From: Campylobacter avium LMG 24591
Lineage (GTDB): Bacteria > Campylobacterota > Campylobacteria > Campylobacterales > Campylobacteraceae
NCBI RefSeq assembly: GCF_002238335.1
Contig: NZ_CP022347.1
Coordinates: 1 to 64,000, forward strand
DNA length: 64,000 bases
Direction of reading: 5' to 3'
The translations under genes and the position numbers were made by a program. The notes beneath the pieces are model-generated. The model did not search any database and was not told where the DNA came from. It was given only the letters and a program-made list of their open reading frames with translations. Positions 47,770-56,995 of the stretch are shown here, one piece after another. How positions within the stretch are numbered: the stretch's first letter is position 1; each line of letters begins with the position of its first letter.

Positions 47770-47993
47770 ATGTCTAAATTAGACGGGAAACAAGAGAGAT
47801 TGTAAGAACTAAAAACTTATAGAAATTTTGCTCTTACTTCATTGTTGGCTCTAATAGGCTTTATTTTCACAAAAACAGACGAAACCAATATCTACATACT
47901 GTTTTGACTGTTTTAGTTATTTTTGTACTTGGAATAGTTATTTTTGTATTGCAAAAAAAAGATTTTAAAATTTATCAAAGAGACAGAGGAGTT
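47770..47993 (+). pseudogene. Decayed small membrane-protein gene
   Basis: A well-placed ribosome-binding site (AAGGAAAAAAGGAAAG) and ATG 47770 open 'MSKLDGKQERL', then a TAA stop. The same frame continues as 'ELKTYRNFALTSLLALIGFIF' and the next frame as 'TVLVIFVLGIVIFVLQKKDF'. Together these outline a ~75-residue protein with two membrane helices of the 'MSKLDEKKE...' type common in Campylobacter. It is broken by one nonsense mutation and at least one frameshift. Confidence 0.6.
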
Positions 47994-47996
47994 ATA

Positions 47997-48068
47997 ATGG
48001 AAATTTTAACTTTTTCTGCAGCTTTATGTTTCTTTGCTGCTATGTTTTTGGTGATAAAAGAAACTTAA
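47997..48068 (+). CDS. 23-residue hydrophobic small protein
   Basis: Tiny ORF with a strong ribosome-binding site (GAGG, 6 bases before ATG). The product is almost entirely one membrane helix ('EILTFSAALCFFAAMFLVI') ending Lys-Glu-Thr. It follows the decayed two-helix gene at once and looks like the second member of a two-gene small-membrane-protein unit. From memory such pairs recur in Campylobacter genomes; function unknown. It may be non-functional now that its partner is broken. Confidence 0.5.
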   Translation: MEILTFSAALCFFAAMFLVIKET

Positions 48069-48168
48069 AGCTTTTCAATCACTACCGCAACCGTGATTAC
48101 AAGTAAATTTATAGTGTCAGCGGAAAAGGCTCATTGTGCTTTTGGGCTTATCTAAGAGGTTTAAATTT

Positions 48169-48192
48169 ACACTAGGCTTTAAAGCCTAGTGT
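48169..48192 (-). terminator. Hairpin after sdaA
   Basis: Perfect palindrome ACACTAGGCTTTAAAGCCTAGTGT directly after the sdaA stop codon. Strong stem, but no clear T run on the minus strand, so efficiency is uncertain. Confidence 0.6.
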
Positions 48193-48193
48193 C

Positions 48194-49561
48194 TTAGCAC
48201 ATTCTTTGTAGGGTTACTGCAAGTCCTCCAAGCGATGTTTCTTTGTATTTTAGGTTCATATCTTTTCCGGTTTCATACATAGTTTTAATGACATCATCAA
48301 GGGTTACTATAGGCTTGCTCTTTCTAGTCATAGCCATTCTAGCCGATGAGATAGCTTTTATGGCACCAAAAGCATTCCTTTCTATGCAAGGAATTTGAAC
48401 TAAGCCTCCAACCGGGTCGCATGTAAGACCTAGGTGGTGTTCCATAGCGATTTCAGCGGCATTACAGGCACTGTGAGGGTCTGCACCCATAACAGTTGCC
48501 ATGGCAGCTGCAGCCATAGATGAAGCAGCACCTATTTCAGCTTGACAACCAGCCTCTGCACCGCTTATACTAGCGTTCTTTTTGTAAAAAGAGCCTATTA
48601 GCATGGCAGTTAGCAAGAAATCAACTACTTTGTTATCATTAAAGCCTGTTGTGTGATTGTGAAGATAAAGCATAACAGCAGGTACAACCCCACAAGCACC
48701 ATTAGTAGGAGCCGTGACCACTTTAGCCCCGCTGGCGTTTTCCTCGGCTACTGATATGGCATAAAGTGAGATAAAATCTATGATGCCAATTGGATCAGTT
48801 GTTAAGTTTACACGTGAGGCAAGTCCCTTTGCTCTACGCCACAAATGAAGTTTTCCGGGCAAATATTCTTCTTTTGTATGAGTGCCGTTGTAATACACCT
48901 CCTGCATAACTTCCCAAATTTCTAAACAGTAAGAACGAATTTCATCCTTCGTGTTAAATTGCAACTCATACTCATAAGAAAGCTGTGCTAAATTCCAATT
49001 ATTTTTATCGCAAAGCTCAAGTGCTTCTTTTGCGTTATCTACCTTTAGGGCATACTGTGTTTTAGGTTTAAGTCCGCCTGAATTCTTTTCTTTTTCAAGC
49101 TCAGCTTCGGTTTTTACAAAGCCTCCGCCTGTTGAATAATACACTTCTCTATATATACGCTCATCATTATCATCAAAGGCGCTTATCTTAAGAGCGTTTT
49201 CGTGAAGCGGCAAGAATTCTTTAGAAAAAACTAAATGTTTGTCGTAGTCAAAGTGGATTTCCTTTTTTCCGCATAAATTTAGAATTTTATCCTCTAAAAC
49301 TCTTTTATTGACCTCTTCTTGTATATTTGAGCTTAAATTCTTTGCTTCAAGTGCGTTTAAACCCCAAAGCACAGCCCTATCGGTTAAGTGCCCCTTGCCT
49401 GTTAAAGACAAAGAGCCGTATAAAACAACTTCTACCTTTGTTATTTGGTCTAAAAATTTATCTACCTTTTTGCAGAATAAATTTCCAGCTAGCATAGGTC
49501 CTAAAGTGTGTGATGAGGAAGGACCTACACCGATTTTAAATATACTTAAATTACTACTCAT
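48194..49561 (-). CDS. sdaA: L-serine ammonia-lyase
   Basis: Converts L-serine to pyruvate and ammonia; serine is a main carbon source for Campylobacter. 455 residues, single-chain iron-sulfur type. N-terminal 'IGVGPSSSHTLGPMLAG' (substrate serine loop), C-terminal Cys-bearing motifs 'PTNGACGVVPAV', 'GAEAGCQAEIG' and 'LTCDPVGGLVQIPCIERN', which hold the [4Fe-4S] ligands. GAGG precedes ATG. Cotranscribed with sdaC, 12 bp upstream. Confidence 0.96.
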   Translation of the reverse strand: MSSNLSIFKIGVGPSSSHTLGPMLAGNLFCKKVDKFLDQITKVEVVLYGSLSLTGKGHLTDRAVLWGLNALEAKNLSSNIQEEVNKRVLEDKILNLCGKKEIHFDYDKHLVFSKEFLPLHENALKISAFDDNDERIYREVYYSTGGGFVKTEAELEKEKNSGGLKPKTQYALKVDNAKEALELCDKNNWNLAQLSYEYELQFNTKDEIRSYCLEIWEVMQEVYYNGTHTKEEYLPGKLHLWRRAKGLASRVNLTTDPIGIIDFISLYAISVAEENASGAKVVTAPTNGACGVVPAVMLYLHNHTTGFNDNKVVDFLLTAMLIGSFYKKNASISGAEAGCQAEIGAASSMAAAAMATVMGADPHSACNAAEIAMEHHLGLTCDPVGGLVQIPCIERNAFGAIKAISSARMAMTRKSKPIVTLDDVIKTMYETGKDMNLKYKETSLGGLAVTLQRMC

Positions 49562-49573
49562 CTTACACCTCCC

Positions 49574-50806
49574 TTATAAAAGGTTGTTAATAGCAGCTGA
49601 TATAGCTATAAGACCCATTATAACTATAAAGGTATCAAATGCTGGATGTCTAAATTTCTTAAGAACATCAAATTTGTATACACAATAAACAGGCATTAAG
49701 AAAAGCAAGATTGCCAAAACAGGACCACCTATGCTTTCGATAATTCCTATAGCTGAAGGGTTTGCATAAGCTACATACCAAGCTACTATGAAGGTAAAGA
49801 TAGCTGTTATTGTGTTTGCACTTTTGCCTTTTAGCTTACCTGAACTTACCTTATAAAGAATTCCATTTAAGCCTTCTTGTGAGCCAAGATAGTGTCCTAG
49901 GTAGCTTTTTGACATAGCTATCAAAGCGATGATAGGTGCTAAGAATGCTAGTATAGTGGCTTCAGGGAAGTGATTTGCTATATAGGTTAAGATATTTACA
50001 TTTTGGCTTTTGGCACTAGCAAAATCCTCAGGTGTTAAGCACAATGCACAAGAAAACACGAAAAAGAAAACAACAACAACCATTAGTATTACAGCCTTAC
50101 TGATTATGTTTGCTGCGTGTTTTTCGGCGTCATCGTGAAATTCTCTTTTGCATGAGCAGGCTAAAGATGAGATGATAGGCGAGTGGTTAAATGAAAAAAC
50201 CATAACAGGAATTACCAGCCACAAGGTAAGCCAGAAATTTGAAGTTCCCACAACTGAAAAATCAAAGCTTTGGAAAATTGCACCGTTCCAGTAAGGAATT
50301 AGCATCAAAGATATTATAACTAAAACAGCTATGAATGGAAAGACAAGAACGGACATAACTTTAGTTACAAGTTCTTCACCAAGTAAAGAAAAGAACATAA
50401 GCAAGGTTACTATAACAAAAGAGACTAATAGTCTATTAGGGGCTTCGTAGCCTAGTTGATTTACCCAAAATTCTATAAAGGTAGTGGTTAAATTCGCACT
50501 ATAAACCAGCAAGATAGGCAAGATAGCAAAGAAGTAAAGCACGGTGATTAAAAATCCTCCGCCTTTGCCAAAATATGTTTCAGAAACAAAGGTTATATCA
50601 TCGCTTGGATTAGATGAACCTAAAACAAATCTACAAAGCCCTCTGTGTGCTAAGTAAGTCATAGGATAAGCCAAAACTAGGATAATTAAAAGAGGCAAAA
50701 TTCCGCCCATACCAGCGTTAATGGGTAGGAAAAGCACCCCAGCACCAATAGCTGTTCCAAATAAGGAAAGCACCCATCTAATGTTGTAAGATTTTACATT
50801 TGTCAT
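49574..50806 (-). CDS. sdaC: L-serine transporter SdaC
   Basis: Inner-membrane proton/serine symporter of the HAAAP family. 410 residues with about eleven hydrophobic helices; opens with 'YNIRWVLSLFGTAIGAGVLFLPINAG', the family's first-helix signature, and contains 'SYLGHYLGSQEGLNGI'. Supplies SdaA. First gene of the sdaC-sdaA operon; AAAGGA precedes ATG. Confidence 0.94.
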   Translation of the reverse strand: MTNVKSYNIRWVLSLFGTAIGAGVLFLPINAGMGGILPLLIILVLAYPMTYLAHRGLCRFVLGSSNPSDDITFVSETYFGKGGGFLITVLYFFAILPILLVYSANLTTTFIEFWVNQLGYEAPNRLLVSFVIVTLLMFFSLLGEELVTKVMSVLVFPFIAVLVIISLMLIPYWNGAIFQSFDFSVVGTSNFWLTLWLVIPVMVFSFNHSPIISSLACSCKREFHDDAEKHAANIISKAVILMVVVVFFFVFSCALCLTPEDFASAKSQNVNILTYIANHFPEATILAFLAPIIALIAMSKSYLGHYLGSQEGLNGILYKVSSGKLKGKSANTITAIFTFIVAWYVAYANPSAIGIIESIGGPVLAILLFLMPVYCVYKFDVLKKFRHPAFDTFIVIMGLIAISAAINNLL

Positions 50807-50929
50807 AGTAAAGTCCTTTCATTGAGATAATAAATTTATACTATGATAACACAAAAATTAATTCTAAGTTTTTTTATATTGTATATTTATTTATAAAATA
50901 TTACAAATTGTTACAAAATACATCAAGAA

Positions 50930-51691
50930 CTATTTTTTGTGCGGGAATTTATGCGGCATACCACCGGCTCCAGCAAAAGATAGTTCGCCTTTTTCATCTA
51001 TATCATAAGCTTGACCAAAACCTTTTACAAAGCGACCTTGTTTGTAAGAAAGTTTTATCAAATGAAAATCAAGCATTCCTCTTATGGTTTTGATTCCGCC
51101 GCCACTTCCTCTTTGTTTTTCAAATTCATCATAAACTTTATCAAATAGTGCATCATCTCTACTTACAAATTCAAGCTCACTTTTATATCTTAATCTTTTT
51201 CTAACTATGACAGATGCCGCCTTGCTTTCATCTTCTAAGAACATCACTTCTACATTGTTTGGATTGTTTTTAATATTTGCAAAATGCTCTGCAACGCTAC
51301 TGATATAAATAAAATCCCCAGCCTCGCACTGTATAATAGGTGCGTAAGAACAAACAACCTCGCCTTCTTTGCTTACAGTTGCCATACACACAGAGCCAAA
51401 TTCTTTCTTAAAATCAAGTAATTCTTGTTTTATAGTAGCTAAATCAGGCTTAGGTTTTGCACCTTGGCAAAGTTCGATAATAGCGTTTTTTAAGGTGCTT
51501 TCATCGCATTTTTTAGGAAAGTCAACTCTTAAGATTTCTTTATCATTGTATTCTATATCAAGTCCCTCGTAATCAACACCCTTCAAAGATACATTTTTAG
51601 GCTCTTTAATGCCACCAAATTTCTTGCATAAATCCACCAAATTCTCTTTGTGGTGAGAGTTCATATGAGAAATAACAGATTCAAAACTCAT
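50930..51691 (-). CDS. hugZ: HugZ-type heme oxygenase
   Basis: Opens heme to release iron in the cytoplasm. 253 residues: N-terminal DUF2470-like segment ('ISHMNSHHKENLVDLCKKFG') and a C-terminal split-barrel FMN-binding-like domain ('GSVCMATVSKEGEVVCSYAPII'). The C-terminal tail 'GGMPHKFPHKK' carries His residues where HugZ enzymes ligate heme. Divergent from the TonB receptor genes across a region with Fur-box-like sequences, as in the chu locus I recall from C. jejuni. Confidence 0.92.
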   Translation of the reverse strand: MSFESVISHMNSHHKENLVDLCKKFGGIKEPKNVSLKGVDYEGLDIEYNDKEILRVDFPKKCDESTLKNAIIELCQGAKPKPDLATIKQELLDFKKEFGSVCMATVSKEGEVVCSYAPIIQCEAGDFIYISSVAEHFANIKNNPNNVEVMFLEDESKAASVIVRKRLRYKSELEFVSRDDALFDKVYDEFEKQRGSGGGIKTIRGMLDFHLIKLSYKQGRFVKGFGQAYDIDEKGELSFAGAGGMPHKFPHKK

Positions 51692-51822
51692 CTTTTTCCT
51701 TTGTAAAAAAATTTATAAAAATAATAATATCTATCATATTAAATTAGACTTAAAGTGAATTTTTGTAAAGCTATCTGTGCAATTTATCTCTAAAAATAGA
51801 AATCATATAAAATTTATTTTAT

Positions 51823-51843
51823 TTTAATAATAATTATCATAAA
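51823..51843. promoter_or_regulatory. Fur-box-like element 1
   Basis: TTAATAATAATTATCATAA closely matches the GATAAT-type repeats of Fur boxes. Located between divergent hugZ and the first TonB receptor gene. A weaker version (ATAATAATATCTATCATATT, 51721-51740) lies near hugZ. Inferred iron repression. Confidence 0.6.
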
Positions 51844-51860
51844 TTTTTATCTTAATTTTT

Positions 51861-51880
51861 AATGATATATATTATCATAA
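51861..51880. promoter_or_regulatory. Fur-box-like element 2
   Basis: AATGATATATATTATCATAA, a nearly symmetrical TGATA...TATCA sequence about 30 bp before the receptor start codon, overlapping the probable receptor promoter. Confidence 0.55.
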
Positions 51881-51912
51881 ATCAAAGATATTTAAAATAA
51901 GGAGGATTTTTA

Positions 51913-54024
51913 ATGAAAGCTTCAAGAATAGCATTCTTAGCTCTTTTAAGTTCAGCAACAGTTTTTGCAAATGAAATACAAAAAGCAGAGCTTACAGAGG
52001 TAGTTATCTCGGCAAGTGGCTTTGAGCAAAGTGCGGATTCAAATTTAAGGAATGTATTAGTAATTAATGCAGATGAGTTAAATAAAAGAGCTTACACATC
52101 TTTAGAACAAGCACTTGAGCGAATTTCTGGAGTTTCTTTTGTGAATTTTGGGCTTGGACGCAATATAGACTTAAGAGGACAAGGCGATAAAAGTAATGTT
52201 GCTGTAAAGGTTATGGTTGATAATAGGGCTATAAATGTGCTTGATAATAGCCATGGTGTAACCCCTCTTAATAGCATAAATTTAGATGATGTTGAACGTA
52301 TAGAGATAATCCCCGGTGGCGGCTCTGTGCTTTATGGAAACGGCACAAGAGGCGGTGTGATTAATATCATAACAAAAAAACGCAAAAGCGATAATTACTC
52401 CCTAGCCTTAAAGGGTGGAGGATATGATAAAAAGGGTGTTTTTGGCGATGTAAATGCTAGAGTTGATAAGTATATAAATGATAATGTATCCTTGAATTTC
52501 AGCCTAAATGGCTTTAATAAACAAGGCTATCAAGAGGGCTATTCTCAAAAGGGATTTTTTGGCGATGCTAAAGCCTTATTTAGTCTTGGCGATGATACTG
52601 ATATGAATTTAAATTTCTCTTATTTTCAAAGCAAAAATACTTCATCTGGCTATCTTACAAAGGAACAGATTGAAAATAATCCTAGACAAAGAGGAAGCTC
52701 TGAAAATATTACAAAGATTACAAGACCAGAATTTAGCTTAGATTTAAACCACAAATTCAGCGATTTTTTTGAGCTAAATTTATTAGCTTATCATCAACAA
52801 CAAAAGATAGAGTATTTAAAGGATAGACTGCCTTATACTATGCAAGGTATGACGGTTACGGCTTATCAAGACGGTTCTGGCTTTGAAGATGCCTTAAGTG
52901 GTGCAAATTTAAAGACTAAATTTAATTATATGGATAAGTCTTATTTTATCTTAGGCTATGATTTTGCATACCACGATGCTAAGAGGCTATCCATAGTGCA
53001 CTACTCTGTGCCTGTTATAATACCTTATCATACTATGACTACAGATTTGGATATGAATAAGCAAAGTCATTCTATCTTTTTCCTAGAAAATCACAGTTTT
53101 AATGACTATTTTTCCATTTCAGGCGGAGCTAGAATGGAGTATGCAAGATACACAGGTGATAGAATTTATAGAAACCAAATGCAAATGAATTTTCCGCTAC
53201 CAGGTAGTACAACAGATGAGACAACTTTATTTAGCATAGATGATAAATCCACCACAAACTACGCCTTTGAGATAACGCCAAATTTTTCTTACTCAGACAC
53301 AGGCTCAATCTATGCTAAATTTGAAAGCTCCTTTGTAAGCCCTACACCAGCACAGCTTGTAAGCAGAGACCAAAATTTAGGATACTATACCTCCAAATTA
53401 AATCCAGAAAAATACAATACCTTTGAAATAGGCATAAAGGACTTTTGGTGGGATTTTCATCAATGGCAAGTTTCGCTTTTTTACACACAAAGCAAAGATG
53501 AGATTTCTTATCTAGGCGACCCGCATGCCATAGGAGGAAGTTTTTGGCATTATTATAATATCAGCCAAACAAGGAGATTTGGAGCGGAGATAAATCTCAA
53601 TCAAAGCTTTTTAGATGATAGTATAAGAACCTATCAAAGTTTAAGTTATATAGACGCAAAGATTACAGATGGCATAAACGATGGCAAACTCATACCTTAT
53701 GTCTCTCGTGTAAAAACAACAGCTGGGCTTGAATATGCTTTTAATAAAAATTTCTCAAGCTTTATAGATTTAACTTATTTTTCAAGGGCAAAGGATAGTG
53801 GTGTAGTTGATGCAAATACAGGCAAGATGACAGCAAATGCTTGGATGAAGGATTATTTCTTAACAGATATAGGTTTTTCTTATGATTATAAAAGTTTTTC
53901 ACTTTTAGCAGGTATTCGCAATATCTTTGATAAGCAGTATTACACCTATCAAAACTCAAGCGCTAATCAATACCTAGCAGGCGATGGCAGGAGCTATTAT
54001 CTCTCGCTTAGATATACATATTAA
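51913..54024 (+). CDS. chuA: TonB-dependent outer-membrane receptor (ChuA-type)
   Basis: 703 residues. Signal peptide (MKASRIAFLALLSSATVFA), TonB box 'LTEVVISAS', plug domain with 'IDLRGQGDKSNVAVKVMVDNR' and 'IEIIPGGGSVLYGNGTRGGVINI', then a 22-strand barrel ending 'RSYYLSLRYTY' with terminal aromatic residue. AAGGAGG lies ahead of ATG. Length and position match C. jejuni ChuA (heme receptor), but no FRAP/NPNL heme motif was obvious, so the ligand is inferred from hugZ and chuBCD next to it. First of two tandem receptors. Confidence 0.85.
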   Translation: MKASRIAFLALLSSATVFANEIQKAELTEVVISASGFEQSADSNLRNVLVINADELNKRAYTSLEQALERISGVSFVNFGLGRNIDLRGQGDKSNVAVKVMVDNRAINVLDNSHGVTPLNSINLDDVERIEIIPGGGSVLYGNGTRGGVINIITKKRKSDNYSLALKGGGYDKKGVFGDVNARVDKYINDNVSLNFSLNGFNKQGYQEGYSQKGFFGDAKALFSLGDDTDMNLNFSYFQSKNTSSGYLTKEQIENNPRQRGSSENITKITRPEFSLDLNHKFSDFFELNLLAYHQQQKIEYLKDRLPYTMQGMTVTAYQDGSGFEDALSGANLKTKFNYMDKSYFILGYDFAYHDAKRLSIVHYSVPVIIPYHTMTTDLDMNKQSHSIFFLENHSFNDYFSISGGARMEYARYTGDRIYRNQMQMNFPLPGSTTDETTLFSIDDKSTTNYAFEITPNFSYSDTGSIYAKFESSFVSPTPAQLVSRDQNLGYYTSKLNPEKYNTFEIGIKDFWWDFHQWQVSLFYTQSKDEISYLGDPHAIGGSFWHYYNISQTRRFGAEINLNQSFLDDSIRTYQSLSYIDAKITDGINDGKLIPYVSRVKTTAGLEYAFNKNFSSFIDLTYFSRAKDSGVVDANTGKMTANAWMKDYFLTDIGFSYDYKSFSLLAGIRNIFDKQYYTYQNSSANQYLAGDGRSYYLSLRYTY

Positions 54025-54035
54025 GGAAGGTGATA

Positions 54036-56018
54036 ATGCTTAAAAAAACTGTTTTACTCTCAAGCTTAGCTACTTGCTTACTCGCCAATTCTATGCAAAA
54101 AGCAGAGCTTGATGAGGTAGTTATCTCAGCAAGCGGCTTTGAGCAAGATGCTGATTCGAATTTAAGAACTGTTTTGGTCTTACAAGGAAAGGACTTAGCA
54201 AGCAAAGGCTTTACTTCCTTAGAACAAGCCTTGCAAAGAGTAGTAGGACTTTCTTTCATATCTTTGGGCGTAAATGGCAATGCCTCAAGAGTTGTAGATA
54301 TGAGAGGACAAGGTGCAAGTGCAAATTCAGCTGTTAAGGTAATGATAGATAATATCCCTACAAATGTGCTTGATGAAAGCAGGCTGCACGCTGCTGGAAC
54401 TTCTATATCGCCTCTTGATAGCATAAGCATAGATGATATAGAAAGGATTGAGATAATCCCCGGAGGCGGTGCTGTGCTTTATGGAAACGGCACAAGAGGC
54501 GGTGTTATAAATATCATTACTAAAAAAAGAAAGCAAAATGCAGCTGATATAGCCCTTAGAGGCTCCATGTATGAAAATGCAAATTTAGACACGCAGTTGA
54601 AGCTAAATTTAGGCTTAAAGTTAAACGATAGCATAAGCTTTAGCTCAAACATACAAGGCTTTAACAAGCAAGGTTACAGAGAAAAAGACCTTTTAAGAGG
54701 CTTTTATCAAAACTCAAAGTTAAATTTTGACTTTAGTGATGACATAAGCTTAAATTTAGGCTTTTCTTATTATCAAGGTGAAAATACTCTAAATGACGCC
54801 CTTAGTTATGAGGAGCTTCAAGCTAATAGATTTGGTGCTTCGCAAACCCAAACCACATATCTTTCAAGTAAGCCAGAATTTAATGCAGAGCTTAAAATCA
54901 AGGCAAACGAGTTTTTAGATGTAAATTTACAAGCCTTTTATCAGGTGCAAAAAGTAAAGCTAAAAAACTCAAATGCCGCTTTACAAATTTATGCAAATGA
55001 TAGCTTTTTTAAGGATGGACTTTATGGTGCAAATTTAAAGGGAAGGCTAAGTTATCTTGAAAATTCTTATCTAGTTTTGGGCTATTCTTTTGAGGAGCAT
55101 TCAGGCTTTTTAAACTCACAAAGCCTAATAGGTGCTACAAAAGCAGATGATAAAAAGCAAAGCCACTCTTTATACGCACTTGATTATCAGGAATTAAATG
55201 ATATTTTCTCTCTTTTTTTAGGTGCAAGATATGAGCATGCAAATTACACGCACAAGGCACTTTCAGGCTCACAAAGTGGTTTTAAGATAGATACAAATAC
55301 CGATAATTTCGCCCTTGAGCTAGGCCCTAATGCTAGATATTCAGACACAGGCAAGCTTTATGCAAAGTATGAAAGAGGCTTTATTTCGCCAACTCCTTAT
55401 CAATTCCGCTCAAGGCAAAATGGCGTATATTACTCAAATACAAATTTAAAGTCTCAAAGGTACGATACTTACGAGCTTGGACTTAGTGATTATTTACTTG
55501 ACTTTTATGCTGTGAATTTAGCCCTTTTTTATACAAATAGCAAGGATGAGATAAGAAGCTTTGGAACTGTTGCAAACGGGGGTTTTGAAAATATAGATGA
55601 GACTAAAAGATACGGAGTCGAGCTTTTTTTAAGACAGGATTTTGCGAATTTTTATTTATATGAGAATTTTAGTTTTGTAAATGCTGAAATTTCAGCAGGT
55701 GCTGATAAGGGAAAAAGAATTCCCCTTGTTTCAAGATATAAAGCAAGTGCGGGGATAAATTACGATTTTAGTAAAAATCTTTCAGGCTTTGTTGATATGA
55801 GCTATTTTTCAAAGGCAAAGGATGAAAGCAATGCTTGGATAAAGGAGTATTTTTTAAGCGATATAGGTCTGATTTACAAAAACAAGGGTTTAGACATTTT
55901 TGCAGGGGTTAAAAACCTCTTTGACAACAAATACCTCACTTATCAAAATAAAGCAAGAGATGATTACATCCCCGGTGCTTCAAGGTCTTACTACCTAGAG
56001 GCTAAATACAAATTTTAA
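54036..56018 (+). CDS. Second TonB-dependent receptor, tandem paralogue
   Basis: About 660 residues, clearly a paralogue of the preceding receptor: signal peptide (MLKKTVLLSSLATCLLAN), 'AELDEVVISASGFEQDADSNLR' region, 'IEIIPGGGAVLYGNGTRGGVINI' and a barrel ending 'RSYYLEAKYKF'. The loops differ, so the ligand may differ. ATG 54036 has AAGGAAGG upstream; the GTG at 54030 is an alternative. It lies 11 bp after chuA and 8 bp before the permease, hence one operon. I do not recall a second receptor here in C. jejuni. Confidence 0.87.
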   Translation: MLKKTVLLSSLATCLLANSMQKAELDEVVISASGFEQDADSNLRTVLVLQGKDLASKGFTSLEQALQRVVGLSFISLGVNGNASRVVDMRGQGASANSAVKVMIDNIPTNVLDESRLHAAGTSISPLDSISIDDIERIEIIPGGGAVLYGNGTRGGVINIITKKRKQNAADIALRGSMYENANLDTQLKLNLGLKLNDSISFSSNIQGFNKQGYREKDLLRGFYQNSKLNFDFSDDISLNLGFSYYQGENTLNDALSYEELQANRFGASQTQTTYLSSKPEFNAELKIKANEFLDVNLQAFYQVQKVKLKNSNAALQIYANDSFFKDGLYGANLKGRLSYLENSYLVLGYSFEEHSGFLNSQSLIGATKADDKKQSHSLYALDYQELNDIFSLFLGARYEHANYTHKALSGSQSGFKIDTNTDNFALELGPNARYSDTGKLYAKYERGFISPTPYQFRSRQNGVYYSNTNLKSQRYDTYELGLSDYLLDFYAVNLALFYTNSKDEIRSFGTVANGGFENIDETKRYGVELFLRQDFANFYLYENFSFVNAEISAGADKGKRIPLVSRYKASAGINYDFSKNLSGFVDMSYFSKAKDESNAWIKEYFLSDIGLIYKNKGLDIFAGVKNLFDNKYLTYQNKARDDYIPGASRSYYLEAKYKF

Positions 56019-56026
56019 GGATATGA

Positions 56027-56995
56027 ATGTTAAATAAAAGATTTTTTTTCTTTGTGATTTTTTCGCTTATTGCTTATGTTTTCATCTCTTTTTTTGCCCT
56101 TTGCTTGGGAGATGAGTTTTTAAATCCCTTTGAGGTTTTGTTTAATGGCGATGAGTTAAGTAGGCAAATTCTTTTTGAGATAAGAGCACCTAGAATTTTA
56201 ATGGCGATTTTAGTTGGCATGCTTTTGGCTAGTTCAGGAGCTATCACACAAACCGTGTTTTCAAACCCCATAGCAGACCCTTACATCATAGGCATAGCTT
56301 CAGCTGCGGCTTTTGGAGCTACCTTAGCTTTTATGCTTGATATGGCTGATTATTACTACGGAATTTTAGGCTTTGTTTGTTCTTGCGTTTTTTCCTTGCT
56401 TGTGTTTAAGATAGCCTCGCGGGCTTCACTTGCTACCTTGCTAATCATCGGTGTTAGTGCAGCGACTTTTTTAGGTAGTATTAGTGCCTTTTTAAGCTAT
56501 GTAATAGGCGAGGAGTCCTTTAAAATCACGGCTTGGCTTATGGGTTATCTTGGCGTTGTATCTTATCTTAGAGTCTTTTTGCTCAGCCTTGCCTTGCTTT
56601 TTTGCCTAGGATTTTTTTACTACTACAAAAACGAGCTAAATATCATCTTAAGCGGCGATGAGGAGGCTTTAAGCATGGGTGTCAATGCACTAAAGCTTAA
56701 AAGAATGCTTTTAATCGTATCCTCCATAGCTGTTTCATTTGGAGTAGCTTTTACAGGACTTATAGCCTTTGTGGGACTTATAATACCGCATTTAGTAAGG
56801 ATTATTATGAAAGATTATAGCAATACGGTGGTTTTGCCCCTTTGCACCTTGCTTGGAGGGCTTTTTCTGCTCTTGTGTGATACCTTGGCTAGATTTGTCT
56901 TAGCACCGGTTGAAATTCCGCTTGGAGTTATCACCTCTTTAATTGGCGCACCGGTATTTTTATACCTTGCCTTAAAGACAAGGAGGATGATGTGA
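56027..56995 (+). CDS. chuB: Heme/iron ABC transporter permease ChuB (FecCD family)
   Basis: 322 residues, about nine to ten membrane helices, FecCD family. Conserved text: 'RAPRILMAILVGMLLASSGAITQTVFSNPIADPYIIGI', 'GDEEALSMGVNALKLKRM' (coupling loop to the ATPase) and 'GLIAFVGLIIPHLVRI'. Acts with ChuC and ChuD in inner-membrane import. Overlaps chuC by 4 bp (GTGA). Confidence 0.92.
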   Translation: MLNKRFFFFVIFSLIAYVFISFFALCLGDEFLNPFEVLFNGDELSRQILFEIRAPRILMAILVGMLLASSGAITQTVFSNPIADPYIIGIASAAAFGATLAFMLDMADYYYGILGFVCSCVFSLLVFKIASRASLATLLIIGVSAATFLGSISAFLSYVIGEESFKITAWLMGYLGVVSYLRVFLLSLALLFCLGFFYYYKNELNIILSGDEEALSMGVNALKLKRMLLIVSSIAVSFGVAFTGLIAFVGLIIPHLVRIIMKDYSNTVVLPLCTLLGGLFLLLCDTLARFVLAPVEIPLGVITSLIGAPVFLYLALKTRRMM

